Positions 7,647-15,722 of a stretch of DNA of 32,793 nucleotides are shown here, one piece after another. The notes beneath the pieces are model-generated. The model made no database searches, was not told the origin of the DNA, and saw nothing but the letters and a program-made list of their open reading frames with translations. The stretch covers positions 1 through 32,793 of the forward strand of contig NZ_JAMPTM010000040.1 in the NCBI RefSeq assembly GCF_025403375.1, given 5' to 3'. The position numbers were made by a program, and so were the translations under genes. How positions within the stretch are numbered: position 1 is the stretch's first letter; each line of letters opens with the position of its first letter. The DNA comes from Frankia gtarii (lineage in GTDB: Bacteria > Actinomycetota > Actinomycetes > Frankiales > Frankiaceae).

Positions 7647-7679
7647 AGGCCGCCCGGCACCCCCCGAGCCGGGCGGCCT
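7647..7679 (+). terminator. Hairpin terminator after the VOC gene
   Basis: A perfect 12-bp stem, AGGCCGCCCGGC/GCCGGGCGGCCT, encloses a nine-base loop 71 nt past the VOC stop. No T-tract follows, as is common in high-GC actinobacteria. The rest of 7680-8035 shows no convincing gene on either strand. Confidence 0.65.
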
Positions 7680-8035
7680 CACCTGTGCCGCCGCCGCGCA
7701 GCCGGGCAGGAATCTCTCCGGGTACGGATCATTTCGCAGGTCCGTGCCGCCGACGGTTCCGCGAAATTCGGCTCAGCGATCGACAGGCCGGCCTTGCCGC
7801 GTTCCCGACCGGACTTTACCTCGCCTGGAAAGAACCGCCGGCCGGCCAAAACACCGTCGGTAAGTGAAAAGCCGCCACCGACGGATACAGATTGCCGCCA
7901 GGCCGTCCGCCGCCGATACCCGGGACAGGACCGTTCGCCGACGGCCCCCGTTTACGGCAAACCACCACGGCCGGGGCGGGAAGGCACCGGCCGGCCGCCA
8001 TCCGGCGGCACGGCACCCCGAGCGCGGTCAGGTGG

Positions 8036-8389
8036 TCAGGTGGTCAGGACGACGATCGTGAGGATGAGCCCGATCACGGTCGTCGCGAGCGCGACGAACG
8101 TCGCGATCCGGCCGCGCCCGCTGCCCTTTCGCCAGGCCAGGGCGCCGCAGCCGATCGCGATCAGCCCGGCGAGCGGGAAGAACAGGCCGAGCGCGGCGAA
8201 GGTGAAGGCAATGATCCACAGCGCCCGAGCACCGGGCAACTCCTCGTCCGGCGCCGGGGTGGAGTGCCCTTGACCATCCTCGACCTGCGCTGAAGTCCGC
8301 CCACCCGACGCCGTATCCGGCACGTCGGCGGGCGTTCCGATGGGACGCGGACCGGAATCGGCGTTGGTCGCGGGGGTCAGCTTGGTCAT
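8036..8389 (-). CDS. Two-TM membrane protein, DUF4190-like
   Basis: The protein has 117 aa. Residues 1-55 are hydrophilic and disordered (Pro, Thr, Ser, Asp). Two hydrophobic helices follow, at about 57-80 (WIIAFTFAALGLFFPLAGLI) and 93-115, separated by a GALAWRKGSGRGR basic turn. This two-helix hairpin with a Gly-rich basic turn is the pattern of DUF4190-type proteins. ATG 8389 is preceded by GAGGAG at 6 nt; the adjacent GTG 8392 is also possible. The role is unknown. It lies downstream of marR on the same strand and could be co-transcribed with it. Confidence 0.7.
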   Translation of the reverse strand: MTKLTPATNADSGPRPIGTPADVPDTASGGRTSAQVEDGQGHSTPAPDEELPGARALWIIAFTFAALGLFFPLAGLIAIGCGALAWRKGSGRGRIATFVALATTVIGLILTIVVLTT

Positions 8390-8593
8390 CACAGACTCCT
8401 CGTTTACGAACTAGCCGGGTTTCTCGACGGATCCGCGGTTGGAGACCGGCCCGTGGTCACCGAGCCTGACGCAGATTCCCGCCGGTGTCCCGGATCCTCG
8501 CGAAAGGCGCGCCGCGCGCAGGTGTCGGCCGCCCGAAGGCGCCACCGACCGTGATATAGGTCGCCACCGCCCACGGTTCTCTCGATAACCCGA

Positions 8594-9046
8594 CTATCGG
8601 CCCCGCTCGGCCAGGTTCTCCTCGACGAAACGCTCCATCCCCGCAACGAAGGCGCGTGCGTCCTCGGCCGGCCAGGCGTCGAGCCTGCGCTGGAACGCGC
8701 CCGCCAACCGGCCGCGCAACCGCTCGATGGCGGCGTGCCCCTCGTCGGTGACGGTGAGCCGAGTGGCCCGGGCATCGTCCGGATCGGCCGAGCGACGCAG
8801 TAGTCCGAGTGCCTCGAGCCGGTCGCTGTGCCGGCTCACCACCGACCGGTCGATGCCGATCTCCGCGCTGAGCTTGCGCGCGGTCGTGGGGCCCGCCCGA
8901 GCCAGGCCGTTGAGCACCGGGTAGGTCGCCTCGTCCAGGTTCACGTCGCCCGCGGTCAGCAGGTCCCCGAACAGCCTCATCCGGGTCGGCCGCGCGAGCA
9001 GAAGCCCGAGCGCCGCGGCGAGCCTCGCGCCGTCGTCTGATCCCAC
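8594..9046 (-). CDS. MarR family transcriptional regulator
   Basis: The protein has 150 aa, the usual MarR length. The winged helix is clear: YPVLNGLARAGPTTARKLSAEIG (helices 2-3), IDRSVVSRHSDRLEALGLLRR (recognition helix), then the wing SADPDDARATRLTVTDEG and a C-terminal dimerisation helix ending FVEENLAERGR. The start is GTG 9046, the first in-frame start before the conserved part. An inverted repeat sits 19 bp upstream. The gene is divergent from the AHBA-type rifG across about 230 bp, so it is the best candidate local regulator of that pathway; this is inference from position. MarR proteins often repress a divergent operon and respond to phenolic ligands, which AHBA resembles. Confidence 0.88.
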   Translation of the reverse strand: MGSDDGARLAAALGLLLARPTRMRLFGDLLTAGDVNLDEATYPVLNGLARAGPTTARKLSAEIGIDRSVVSRHSDRLEALGLLRRSADPDDARATRLTVTDEGHAAIERLRGRLAGAFQRRLDAWPAEDARAFVAGMERFVEENLAERGR

Positions 9047-9064
9047 CGCATAGACCTTACTCTG

Positions 9065-9079
9065 CGTGCATGGTGCACG
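9065..9079. promoter_or_regulatory. Inverted repeat, candidate MarR operator
   Basis: CGTGCA-TGG-TGCACG is a perfect 6-bp inverted repeat with a 3-bp spacer, in the marR/rifG intergenic region just upstream of the marR start. Size and place suit an autoregulatory operator. Binding is inferred. Confidence 0.5.
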
Positions 9080-9278
9080 AGCCGGCCGGCGGGTGGCGGA
9101 CTCCGACCAACCGGTCGTGACCAGGATGTACCGACCGGAACACAACGGGATCTTTGGGGTAGGTGCCCCGGTTGGGGCGCCCGAGCGGCACTTAGGCAGA
9201 CTGGGGCACAGGCGCCGCGGCGGACCATCGGGGAGCACGGCGGATGGCCACGACACCTCGCGGATCCGGAGACGACAC

Positions 9279-10358
9279 GTGACGGGCATGCTGACAACCC
9301 AACCGATCAGCCCAATCGAGCGGATCGACGCCTACCACCGGCGTGTCCCAGTGGAACTCGGCCCGCGCAGCTACGCCGTCGACATCGGCGCCGGCGTCCG
9401 CTGGACCCTGCCCGACGTCGTGGCCCGCCTCGGAGCAAGGCGGGCCGTCATCGTTTCCGCCCGTCCCCTCGACGCCGTGCCCGACCCGGGCGTGCCGGCG
9501 CTGCGGCTACCCGCCCGCGACGGCGAGGCGGACAAGACCCTGGCGAACGTCGAGGCGCTGTGCAGCCGGTTCGCGGACTTCGGGCTGACCCGCTCGGACG
9601 TCGTCATCTCCTGCGGCGGCGGGACGACCACCGATGTCGTGGGACTCGCCGCCGCGCTGTACCACCGCGGCGTCGCCGTCGTCCACCTGCCGACCTCGCT
9701 GCTCGCCCAGGTCGACGCGAGCGTCGGCGGGAAGACCGCGGTGAACCTGCCCGCCGGTAAGAACCTCGTCGGCGCCTACTGGCAACCCAGCGCCGTCCTC
9801 TGCGACACCGACTACCTGGCCACCCTGCCCCGCCGAGAGTGGATCAACGGCTACGGCGAGATCGCGCGGGCCCACTTCATCGGAGCACCCGGGCTGCTCG
9901 GCCGGCCGGTCGCTGAGCAGATCGCGGCAAGTGTGGCGCTCAAGGCCGGGGTCGTCGCCCGCGACGAGCGCGATTCGCACCTACGCCACATCCTCAACTA
10001 CGGGCACACCCTGGGGCACGCTCTGGAACGCACCACCGACTACGAGCTACGCCACGGCGAGGGTGTCGCCGTCGGCACCGTGTTCGCCGGCCGGCTCGCC
10101 GGGGCGCTCGCCCGGATCGGGCCCGAACGGGTCCGCGAACACCTCGACGTCGTACAGGGCTACGGTCTGCCCAGCGCCCTGCCCGCCGGGGTGAAGCCCG
10201 CCGAGCTCATCGCCGTGATGCGGCTGGACAAGAAGTCGACGAACACCGGGCTGACCTTCGTCCTCGACGGCCCGGCAGGGCCGGAACTCGTGCCCGACGT
10301 CGACGAGGACCTGGTGCTGGCGACGCTCGCCGCGATGCCCCGTGAGGACGCGGCGTGA
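9279..10358 (+). CDS. rifG: AminoDHQ synthase (RifG-type sugar phosphate cyclase)
   Basis: This is a 3-dehydroquinate-synthase-fold cyclase of 359 aa. NAD and metal motifs are present: SCGGGTTTDVVGLAAALYHRG (about 107-127), LPTSLLAQVDASVGGKTAVN, GKNLVGAYWQP, NGYGEIARAHFIG, and HILNYGHTLGHALE with the zinc His pair. The GGGTTTDVVG and GEIARAHF forms differ from ordinary AroB (GGGVVGD, AEVIKYG), and together with the neighbours they point to 5-amino-5-deoxy-3-dehydroquinate synthase of the AHBA pathway. GTG 9279 is preceded by GGAG at 7 nt; ATG 9288 is the alternative. The gene overlaps rifI by GTGA and heads a three-gene operon. Confidence 0.85.
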   Translation: MTGMLTTQPISPIERIDAYHRRVPVELGPRSYAVDIGAGVRWTLPDVVARLGARRAVIVSARPLDAVPDPGVPALRLPARDGEADKTLANVEALCSRFADFGLTRSDVVISCGGGTTTDVVGLAAALYHRGVAVVHLPTSLLAQVDASVGGKTAVNLPAGKNLVGAYWQPSAVLCDTDYLATLPRREWINGYGEIARAHFIGAPGLLGRPVAEQIAASVALKAGVVARDERDSHLRHILNYGHTLGHALERTTDYELRHGEGVAVGTVFAGRLAGALARIGPERVREHLDVVQGYGLPSALPAGVKPAELIAVMRLDKKSTNTGLTFVLDGPAGPELVPDVDEDLVLATLAAMPREDAA

Positions 10359-11224
10359 CGTCGGCAGTCTCACCGTCGCCGGCCCCCGCGATCATGGCAG
10401 AGCCAGCCCAGACCACGCGGCCGATTGGCGGCGCCACCCGGCTGTACGCCGTCATCGGCGACCCGATCGCGCAGGTGCAGGCGCCGTCCCTGCTCAACCC
10501 GCTGTTCACCCGGCTCGCGGTCGACGCCGTCCTCGTCCCGGTGCACGCCCGACCGACGGACTTCGCCACCGTCCTGCACGGGCTCGCGGCCATCGAGAAC
10601 CTCGACGGCGTCCTCGTCACGATCCCGCACAAGGTCGCCGCCTGCGCCTTGGCCGCCGAGCGCAGCCCCGCCGCACGGATCAGCGGCAGCGCCAACGTGC
10701 TGCGCCGGCTGCCCGGCGGTGGCTGGCTGGCCGACAACTTCGACGGGACCGGCTTCGTCCACGGACTGACCGCCGCAGGCCATCCAGTGCGCGGCGCGCG
10801 GGTCGCGCTGATGGGGGCCGGCGGGGCCGGCAGCGCGATCGCGGTCGCGCTGCTCGACGCCGGCTGCGGGCCGCTGTCGATCTACGACCCGGACCGGGCG
10901 AAGTGCGCGGGCCTGCTCGCCCGGCTGGACGAGCACTGGCCTGGCCGGGCCGTCGCCACACCCGAGCCGGCGCTGAGCGACGCGGACCTGGCGGTGAACG
11001 CCACCCCGCTCGGCCTGCGCCCCGGCGACCCGCTGCCCCTGCGGCCCGACGCGCTGCCGGCGGGCTGCGTCGTCGCCGACATCATCATGAAGCCGCCGCG
11101 GACCCGGCTGCTGGACGCGGCCAGCGCACTCGGGCTGCCGGCCCATCCGGGCATCCACATGCTCACCCACCAGCTCGACCTGTACCGGTCGTTCTTCCAA
11201 CTCAGCCCGGCGGACAACGCCTGA
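10355..11224 (+). CDS. rifI: Amino-quinate/shikimate dehydrogenase (RifI-type)
   Basis: This is a 289 aa member of the shikimate/quinate dehydrogenase family. The substrate domain has YAVIGDPIAQVQAPSLLNPLF, VLVTIPHK with the catalytic Lys, and LADNFDGTGFVHGL with the catalytic Asp. The Rossmann nucleotide site is MGAGGAGSAIAVAL, followed by AVNATPLGL and a C-terminal HMLTHQLDLY segment. In AHBA clusters RifI-type enzymes reduce aminoquinate intermediates and are considered non-essential for AHBA formation. The GTG start overlaps the rifG stop, and GAGGA upstream lies inside rifG; an ATG at 10394 is an alternative. By itself it could be any AroE paralogue, so the assignment rests on context. 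Confidence 0.82.
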   Translation: MTSAVSPSPAPAIMAEPAQTTRPIGGATRLYAVIGDPIAQVQAPSLLNPLFTRLAVDAVLVPVHARPTDFATVLHGLAAIENLDGVLVTIPHKVAACALAAERSPAARISGSANVLRRLPGGGWLADNFDGTGFVHGLTAAGHPVRGARVALMGAGGAGSAIAVALLDAGCGPLSIYDPDRAKCAGLLARLDEHWPGRAVATPEPALSDADLAVNATPLGLRPGDPLPLRPDALPAGCVVADIIMKPPRTRLLDAASALGLPAHPGIHMLTHQLDLYRSFFQLSPADNA

Positions 11225-11244
11225 CGGGCTCCGGGAGGCTCCTC

Positions 11245-12246
11245 ATGAACACCCTCGCCCCGCCGGTGACGCCAGGCATCCTGGGCATCGACGTCGGCGG
11301 GACCAAGGTCGCCCTGCGCATCGAACCGGCCGACACCAGCGCGCCCATCCACGCCGACGCTCCAATCGGCGAGGGCACGTCCGCCGGCGTCGAAACGCCG
11401 GTCGAGGCGACGTTCCGCTGGGTGCCGTCGGCGAGCGCCGACCGCGACCTCGACGATCTTGCCGCGCACGTCGCCGGCCTGCGGGCGAAGTGGACCGGGC
11501 CGGTGACCGCGGTCGGTGTCGCGATGCCCGCGTCGGTCGATCCGGCCGGTCGCGTGACGACCTGGCCGGGCCGGCCAAGCTGGACGGGACTGGCGCTGGC
11601 CGACGCGCTGCGTGACCTCGTACCGGGAGCGGTCGTCGCCTGTGCGGACGACGGCGACCTCGCCGCACTCGCCGAGGCGGACGCGGCCGCCTGCCCGGAC
11701 CTGGTGTACCTCGGCCTCGGCACGGGCGTCGGCGGCGGGATCGTGCTGGACGGGCGGCCCTGCCCACGACCCGGCCGCGGCTCGGCCGAGATCGGGCATC
11801 TGGTGATCTCCGCGGGTGGCCCGCTGTGCACCTGCGGACGCCAGGGCTGCGTACAGGCCACGGCCAGCGGCCCCGCCACCCTGCGCCGGGCGGCACGCCA
11901 CCGCGTCGACGAGGGCAGCGAGGGCAGCGAAGGCGGCGAAGAGGTGACCTTCGCCGAGCTACGCGCGGCCTGGCTCGCGGGGACCGGCTGGGCGGTGCGG
12001 GCGGTGCGGGAGAGCGCACAGGCGGTCGCCGTCGCCGTGGTCGGGCTGACCGAGCTGCTCCATCCGGCGTTGGCGGTGGTCGGGGGCGGATTCGCCGATG
12101 GCCTGCCCGGATTCGCGCAGGCCGTCGACGAACGGGCCCGCGAGCTCGGCCGCCCAGGCCATCCGCCCGCGCCGGTGCGAGCCGCGGTGCTCGGCGGTCT
12201 GTCGTCCCTGTCGGGCGCTGTCCTGCTGGCGCGTCAGGCGTCCTGA
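11245..12246 (+). CDS. rifN: ROK-family sugar kinase (RifN-type, kanosamine 6-kinase)
   Basis: This is a 333 aa ROK kinase. Motifs are GILGIDVGGTKVAL (ATP phosphate loop, about 12-25), VAMPASVDPAGRV, LGLGTGVGGGIVLDGRP, EIGHLVI with the metal-binding His, and the zinc knot CTCGRQGCVQA. The Glu usual after the last Cys of the zinc motif is Val-Gln here. In the AHBA pathway this enzyme phosphorylates kanosamine at O6. ATG 11245 has GGGAGG six nt upstream. It is the last gene of the rifG-rifI-rifN unit, and its 3' end overlaps the convergent rifM by 13 bp. An insertion rich in Glu/Gly/Ser (about 221-233) is codon-repeat-like. Without the neighbours, only a ROK glucokinase-type call would be safe. 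Confidence 0.84.
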   Translation: MNTLAPPVTPGILGIDVGGTKVALRIEPADTSAPIHADAPIGEGTSAGVETPVEATFRWVPSASADRDLDDLAAHVAGLRAKWTGPVTAVGVAMPASVDPAGRVTTWPGRPSWTGLALADALRDLVPGAVVACADDGDLAALAEADAAACPDLVYLGLGTGVGGGIVLDGRPCPRPGRGSAEIGHLVISAGGPLCTCGRQGCVQATASGPATLRRAARHRVDEGSEGSEGGEEVTFAELRAAWLAGTGWAVRAVRESAQAVAVAVVGLTELLHPALAVVGGGFADGLPGFAQAVDERARELGRPGHPPAPVRAAVLGGLSSLSGAVLLARQAS

Positions 12247-13040
12247 CGGCGGGTCAGGCGCGCGCGAGCCGAACTCCCGGCCCGGTGGGCCGCGGTTGCC
12301 AACGTCGGCGATCCGGCCTGCAGATCACCTCGGGTGATGGGAAGGTCGACCGGCGCCGCGGCGCAGTCGGAGGCCGCCGGTGCCGCCTGGGGGCCAGCGG
12401 CGCCGAGCAGCGCCAGCAGCTCCGCGGGACGGTGCAGCACGGCGTCCGGGCGGGCCTTGAGCAGCTCGACGCCGTCGGTCTCGCCCCACAGCGCGGCGAC
12501 CGCCATGACCCCGGCGGCGCGAGCGCTCTCGATGTCCGCTACCGCGTCGCCGAGCATCATCGCCTCGGCCGGCGCCGTTCCCAGCAGGTCGAGCGCGCGC
12601 AGCACGATGTCCGGGGCGGGCTTCGGCCGCGGGATCTCATCGGAGCCGATGACGTGGTCGAACAACGACAGCACGCCGAGCTCGCCGAGCAGGTGGCGGG
12701 CCCGCGGGCCGGACTTGCCGGTGGCGACCGCGAGCCCGTGGCCCCGGGCGCGCAGCCGGCGCAGCATCTCCTCCACGCCGTCGAAGAGAACCACCTCGCG
12801 GGCGAGCCGGTAGCTCTCCCGCACGAACGGCTCCTCCATCGCCAGCGGCAGATTCATGATCCGCATGATGTCGGGGAAGTAGCGGCCAAGGTGGCGGTTG
12901 TACTCCTCGAACGGCGGCTCACCGGGACCGACGACCTCCGCGTAGGCGATCGTGAACGCCTGCCGCATCACGCCGAAACTGTCGACGAGCACGCCGTCGA
13001 GATCGAAGATCACTGTCTGCCGATACGTGCCGCCGGCCAT
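12234..13040 (-). CDS. rifM: HAD phosphatase (RifM-type)
   Basis: This is a HAD-superfamily phosphatase of about 268 aa. Motif I is VIFDLDGVLVDS (the two Asp near residues 12-14), motif II lies in LAVATGKSG, motif III is RPKPAPDI, and motif IV is MLGDAVADIESA. The cap domain between motifs I and II is the phosphoglycolate-phosphatase type. In AHBA clusters RifM is proposed to act in release of kanosamine from its UDP form. ATG 13040 has a G-rich site upstream; the longer TTG start at 13097 is unlikely. The C-terminal 40 residues are an Ala/Arg-rich extension beyond the fold, which makes the overlap with rifN. Confidence 0.83.
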   Translation of the reverse strand: MAGGTYRQTVIFDLDGVLVDSFGVMRQAFTIAYAEVVGPGEPPFEEYNRHLGRYFPDIMRIMNLPLAMEEPFVRESYRLAREVVLFDGVEEMLRRLRARGHGLAVATGKSGPRARHLLGELGVLSLFDHVIGSDEIPRPKPAPDIVLRALDLLGTAPAEAMMLGDAVADIESARAAGVMAVAALWGETDGVELLKARPDAVLHRPAELLALLGAAGPQAAPAASDCAAAPVDLPITRGDLQAGSPTLATAAHRAGSSARARLTRRQDA

Positions 13041-13119
13041 CGGCCGACCCCCCAGTTCCGTTCCCACAGGCCCCCCCGGGCTCGACAAGTAGATCAACGG
13101 TGCTTTGTTCGCGACGTCA

Positions 13120-14220
13120 TCAACCCGCGCGGACGAGCTGCGGCGCGGACCTGCGCGAGCGCGCCGATGCGTAGAGGCGCTCGATGGCCGCGATCGTCGG
13201 CCGGACCTCGGCGATCGCCCGCCCCCGCGAGGCCGGGTCGGCCAGCATCGCCGGCAGCTCGTCGAGCTGGCGGCGGTACTCGGTCCCGATCGGCTCGTCC
13301 GGCAGTGGCACCGCCGTGGTCTGACCGGTCCGGGTCACCGACAGCGACGAGCGGTCCTGCCGGTTCGGTCCGAAGCCGAAGGTGCAGCGCAGCGAGGCGG
13401 TTCCGGCGGCCCCCTCGACGTTGATCGCGGTGAGGTCGCGGGCCTCGTGCGAGGCCCAGCTCGCCCGCAGGGACACCGAGGTCCCGCCCCCGGTCACCAG
13501 GAAGCCGCGCGCCGTGTCCTCCACATCCCCGCCCCCGGCGGGAGCCTCCTGCTCGCCGTGGCGCCAGGACGCCGCCCACGCACCGTCGCTGACGAAGTCG
13601 TCGGACGTCGTCCCGACCACCTGCTGAAACTCGACGCTGCCGAGCAGGGGGGTGAGCGTGTCCAGCAGGTGCCAGCCGAGGTCGACCAGCGCACCACCGC
13701 CGGACTGCTCCCGGCGGGTGAACCAGCCACCCGCGTCGGGGATGCCGCGGGCACGGATCCAGGCCAGGTCGACGTGGCGGATCGCGCCGAGCCCCGCCGC
13801 GACCTCGTAGAGCCGGCTGACGTCGGCCCGGTAACGCGCGGCGCTGCCGGCCAGCAGGGTGACGTCGCCGACCCGTTCGGCCGCGGCCAGCCGGTCCGCC
13901 TCCGCGGAGCTCAGGCAGACCGGCTTCTCCAGGAAGACCGGGATGCCGGCGGTCAGCAGCAGCTCGGCGATATCGGCGTGCCGGTGGTTGGGCACCGCCA
14001 CGACGGCAAGGTCGAACCGGTCCGAGTCGAGCTCGGCGACGTCGGCCAGCAGCTCCAGTTCCGGGTGCTCGGCGGCCACCGTGGCGCGGGTGGCGGGATC
14101 GGGATCGACCGCCGCGGCCACCGCGAACCGGGGGTGCTCGCGCAGCCGCGGCAGCCAGATGGACCGGCCGGCCCAGCCCAGTCCGACGACGGCGACCCGC
14201 ACCGGCGCAGCCGGCGTCAC
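13120..14220 (-). CDS. rifL: Gfo/Idh/MocA oxidoreductase (RifL-type)
   Basis: The protein is a 366 aa NAD(P)-dependent oxidoreductase. The N-terminal Rossmann fold begins VAVVGLGWAGRSIWLPRL, followed by VAVPNHRHADIA and the EKPVCLS motif with the conserved Lys. The C-terminal domain has GGALVDLGWHLLDTL, with the His expected near the active site. In the AHBA pathway RifL oxidises C3 of UDP-glucose so that RifK can aminate it. The GTG start overlaps the rifK stop as GTGA (14217-14220), so the pair is translationally coupled, matching their joint action. Confidence 0.87.
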   Translation of the reverse strand: MTPAAPVRVAVVGLGWAGRSIWLPRLREHPRFAVAAAVDPDPATRATVAAEHPELELLADVAELDSDRFDLAVVAVPNHRHADIAELLLTAGIPVFLEKPVCLSSAEADRLAAAERVGDVTLLAGSAARYRADVSRLYEVAAGLGAIRHVDLAWIRARGIPDAGGWFTRREQSGGGALVDLGWHLLDTLTPLLGSVEFQQVVGTTSDDFVSDGAWAASWRHGEQEAPAGGGDVEDTARGFLVTGGGTSVSLRASWASHEARDLTAINVEGAAGTASLRCTFGFGPNRQDRSSLSVTRTGQTTAVPLPDEPIGTEYRRQLDELPAMLADPASRGRAIAEVRPTIAAIERLYASARSRRSAPQLVRAG

Positions 14221-15383
14221 TGCGCCGCCAGGGTGTCGGCCACGACCGCCGCAACCTCGTGCATCTGCTCCTCGGTGCCCAGCAGGGTCCGGTGCTGCAA
14301 CCAGACACCGTCGGCGCTCAGCGCCTCGGTGTTGGGGCACCGCTTCGCGATGTCGTCCACGGACTCGTCCGGGGCGCCGGTCTCCCAGAACCCGTTGGAC
14401 CGGTAGATCGCCCGGAACGCGGCGAAGGCGGGCAGGCCTCGTTCGGCGAGAGCGTCCACGAACGCGTTGCGCCGTTCCTCTCCGAATCCGGGCAGGCGGA
14501 ACATCGCCATGTAGTGCGGATTGCGGTCGCAGCGTTCGTCGCTGCCCTGCGGCACCACGCCGGGAATGGCCGCGAGCGCGTCGGCGAGCACCGGCCACCG
14601 CTGTTCGCGGGTGTCGATCTGACCGCCCAGGCGGCCGAGCTGAGCGCGCAGCACGGAGGCGGAGAACTCGTTGAGCCGGAAGTTCGACCCGGAGGTCTGG
14701 TGGAAGTATCGGCGGTCGGTCCGGGGCCGCCCGCAGCTGTGCCGCAAAAACGCGGCCTCGTACAGCTCCGAGTCCGGGAAGGTGACCGCACCGCCCTCGC
14801 CCGCGGTCATCAGCTTGCCGTTCTGGAAGCTGAACGCCGCCACCGAGCCGAGCTCGCCGACCTTTCGCCCCTGCCACTGGGCGCCGTGCGCGTGCGCGGC
14901 GTCCTGGATCAGCGGGACGCCGGTGTCGGCGGACAGCTTCGCCAGGGCGTCCATGTCGGATACCTGACCGGCCATGTGCACCGGCATGATCGCCCTGGTG
15001 CGGGAGGTGACCGCGGCGGCCGCCGCAGCCGGATCGATGCAGTACGTGTCCAGGTCGACGTCGACCGGCACCGCGACCGCGCCGAGACGCTGCGCGGCCT
15101 GAGAGGAAGAGATGAACGTGAAGGCCGGGACGATGACCTCGGTGCCCGGGCCCACGCCCAGCACCTGCAAGGCAAGCTCGAGGGCGTGCGTTCCATTGGT
15201 GACGGCGAGTGTGTAGTCCGCACCGTGATAGTCGCCGAATTCCCGCTCGAAGCTGTCGACCTCGCTGCCGCCCATGCGCCACCACTGGCCTTGCTCCAAG
15301 GCCCGGATCAGTCCGTTGCGCTCCTCGTCGGAGTACTGCGGCCAAGCCGGCAACTCCGGTGCGCGTCGCACTACACCGTTCAT
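14217..15383 (-). CDS. rifK: AHBA synthase / aminotransferase (RifK)
   Basis: This 388 aa protein is a DegT/DnrJ/EryC1/StrS-family PLP enzyme of the same length as known AHBA synthases. Key sites are the TNGTHALELAL cofactor-binding loop (about 62-72), PAFTFISSSQ, LIQDAAHAHGA with the PLP Asp161, and SFQNGKLMTAGEGGA with the Schiff-base Lys190. The GKLMTAGEGGA form with QNGK is characteristic of AHBA synthases rather than sugar aminotransferases. The family member RifK both aromatises aminoDHS to AHBA and, with RifL, makes UDP-kanosamine. ATG 15383 has GGTGGGG upstream. The gene heads the rifK-rifL-rifM operon and is divergent from rifJ. Confidence 0.92.
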   Translation of the reverse strand: MNGVVRRAPELPAWPQYSDEERNGLIRALEQGQWWRMGGSEVDSFEREFGDYHGADYTLAVTNGTHALELALQVLGVGPGTEVIVPAFTFISSSQAAQRLGAVAVPVDVDLDTYCIDPAAAAAAVTSRTRAIMPVHMAGQVSDMDALAKLSADTGVPLIQDAAHAHGAQWQGRKVGELGSVAAFSFQNGKLMTAGEGGAVTFPDSELYEAAFLRHSCGRPRTDRRYFHQTSGSNFRLNEFSASVLRAQLGRLGGQIDTREQRWPVLADALAAIPGVVPQGSDERCDRNPHYMAMFRLPGFGEERRNAFVDALAERGLPAFAAFRAIYRSNGFWETGAPDESVDDIAKRCPNTEALSADGVWLQHRTLLGTEEQMHEVAAVVADTLAAQ

Positions 15384-15722
15384 GGTCCCCACCCTATTCT
15401 TACGTGACGATAAGGTTCGCGCAAGGATCCCGGCCCGTCGACGGTTCATTACCGCGAGCTGCCTGAAGAATCTATGCGAGAGGTGCGCGACGGACGGTAC
15501 CTCAACGCCCTGAGTCGCTCGCTGTCCCCCGTGATTGGACTACGCAACAGACAACATTCACACAATCCATGCACTATTTATTGACTACCCAAGAACTCTG
15601 TCAGGCTATTCGCGGGCCCACGCGCCCCAGCTGGACCGCATCAAAGCTGCGATATCGTCCACGGGACACCGGCCGGCCAGGCCGGTCGGCACGGGTATCA
15701 GCACGAGTGATGATGAGGTCTG
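15384..15722. promoter_or_regulatory. Divergent rifK/rifJ control region
   Basis: This 339-bp gap has an unusually AT-rich core at about 15530-15610. A candidate rightward promoter for rifJ is TTGACT (15581-15586) with a weak -10 GCTATT (15605-15610), 18 bp apart. A 7-bp inverted repeat, ACCGGCC-GGCCA-GGCCGGT (15668-15686), lies in the rifJ leader. No gene is visible in it. The promoter is a pattern guess. Confidence 0.45.

Noticed and set aside
9279-10358. Reading the cyclase as housekeeping 3-dehydroquinate synthase AroB or as a valiolone synthase
   Set aside because: The GGGTTTDVVG and GEIARAHF motifs are not AroB-like, and the neighbours RifK, RifL, RifJ, RifM and RifN point to the amino-substrate branch. 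A phylogeny would settle it.
14259-15407. Plus-strand open frame opposite rifK
   Set aside because: RifK on the minus strand is a clear full-length enzyme; the opposite frame is compositional shadow.
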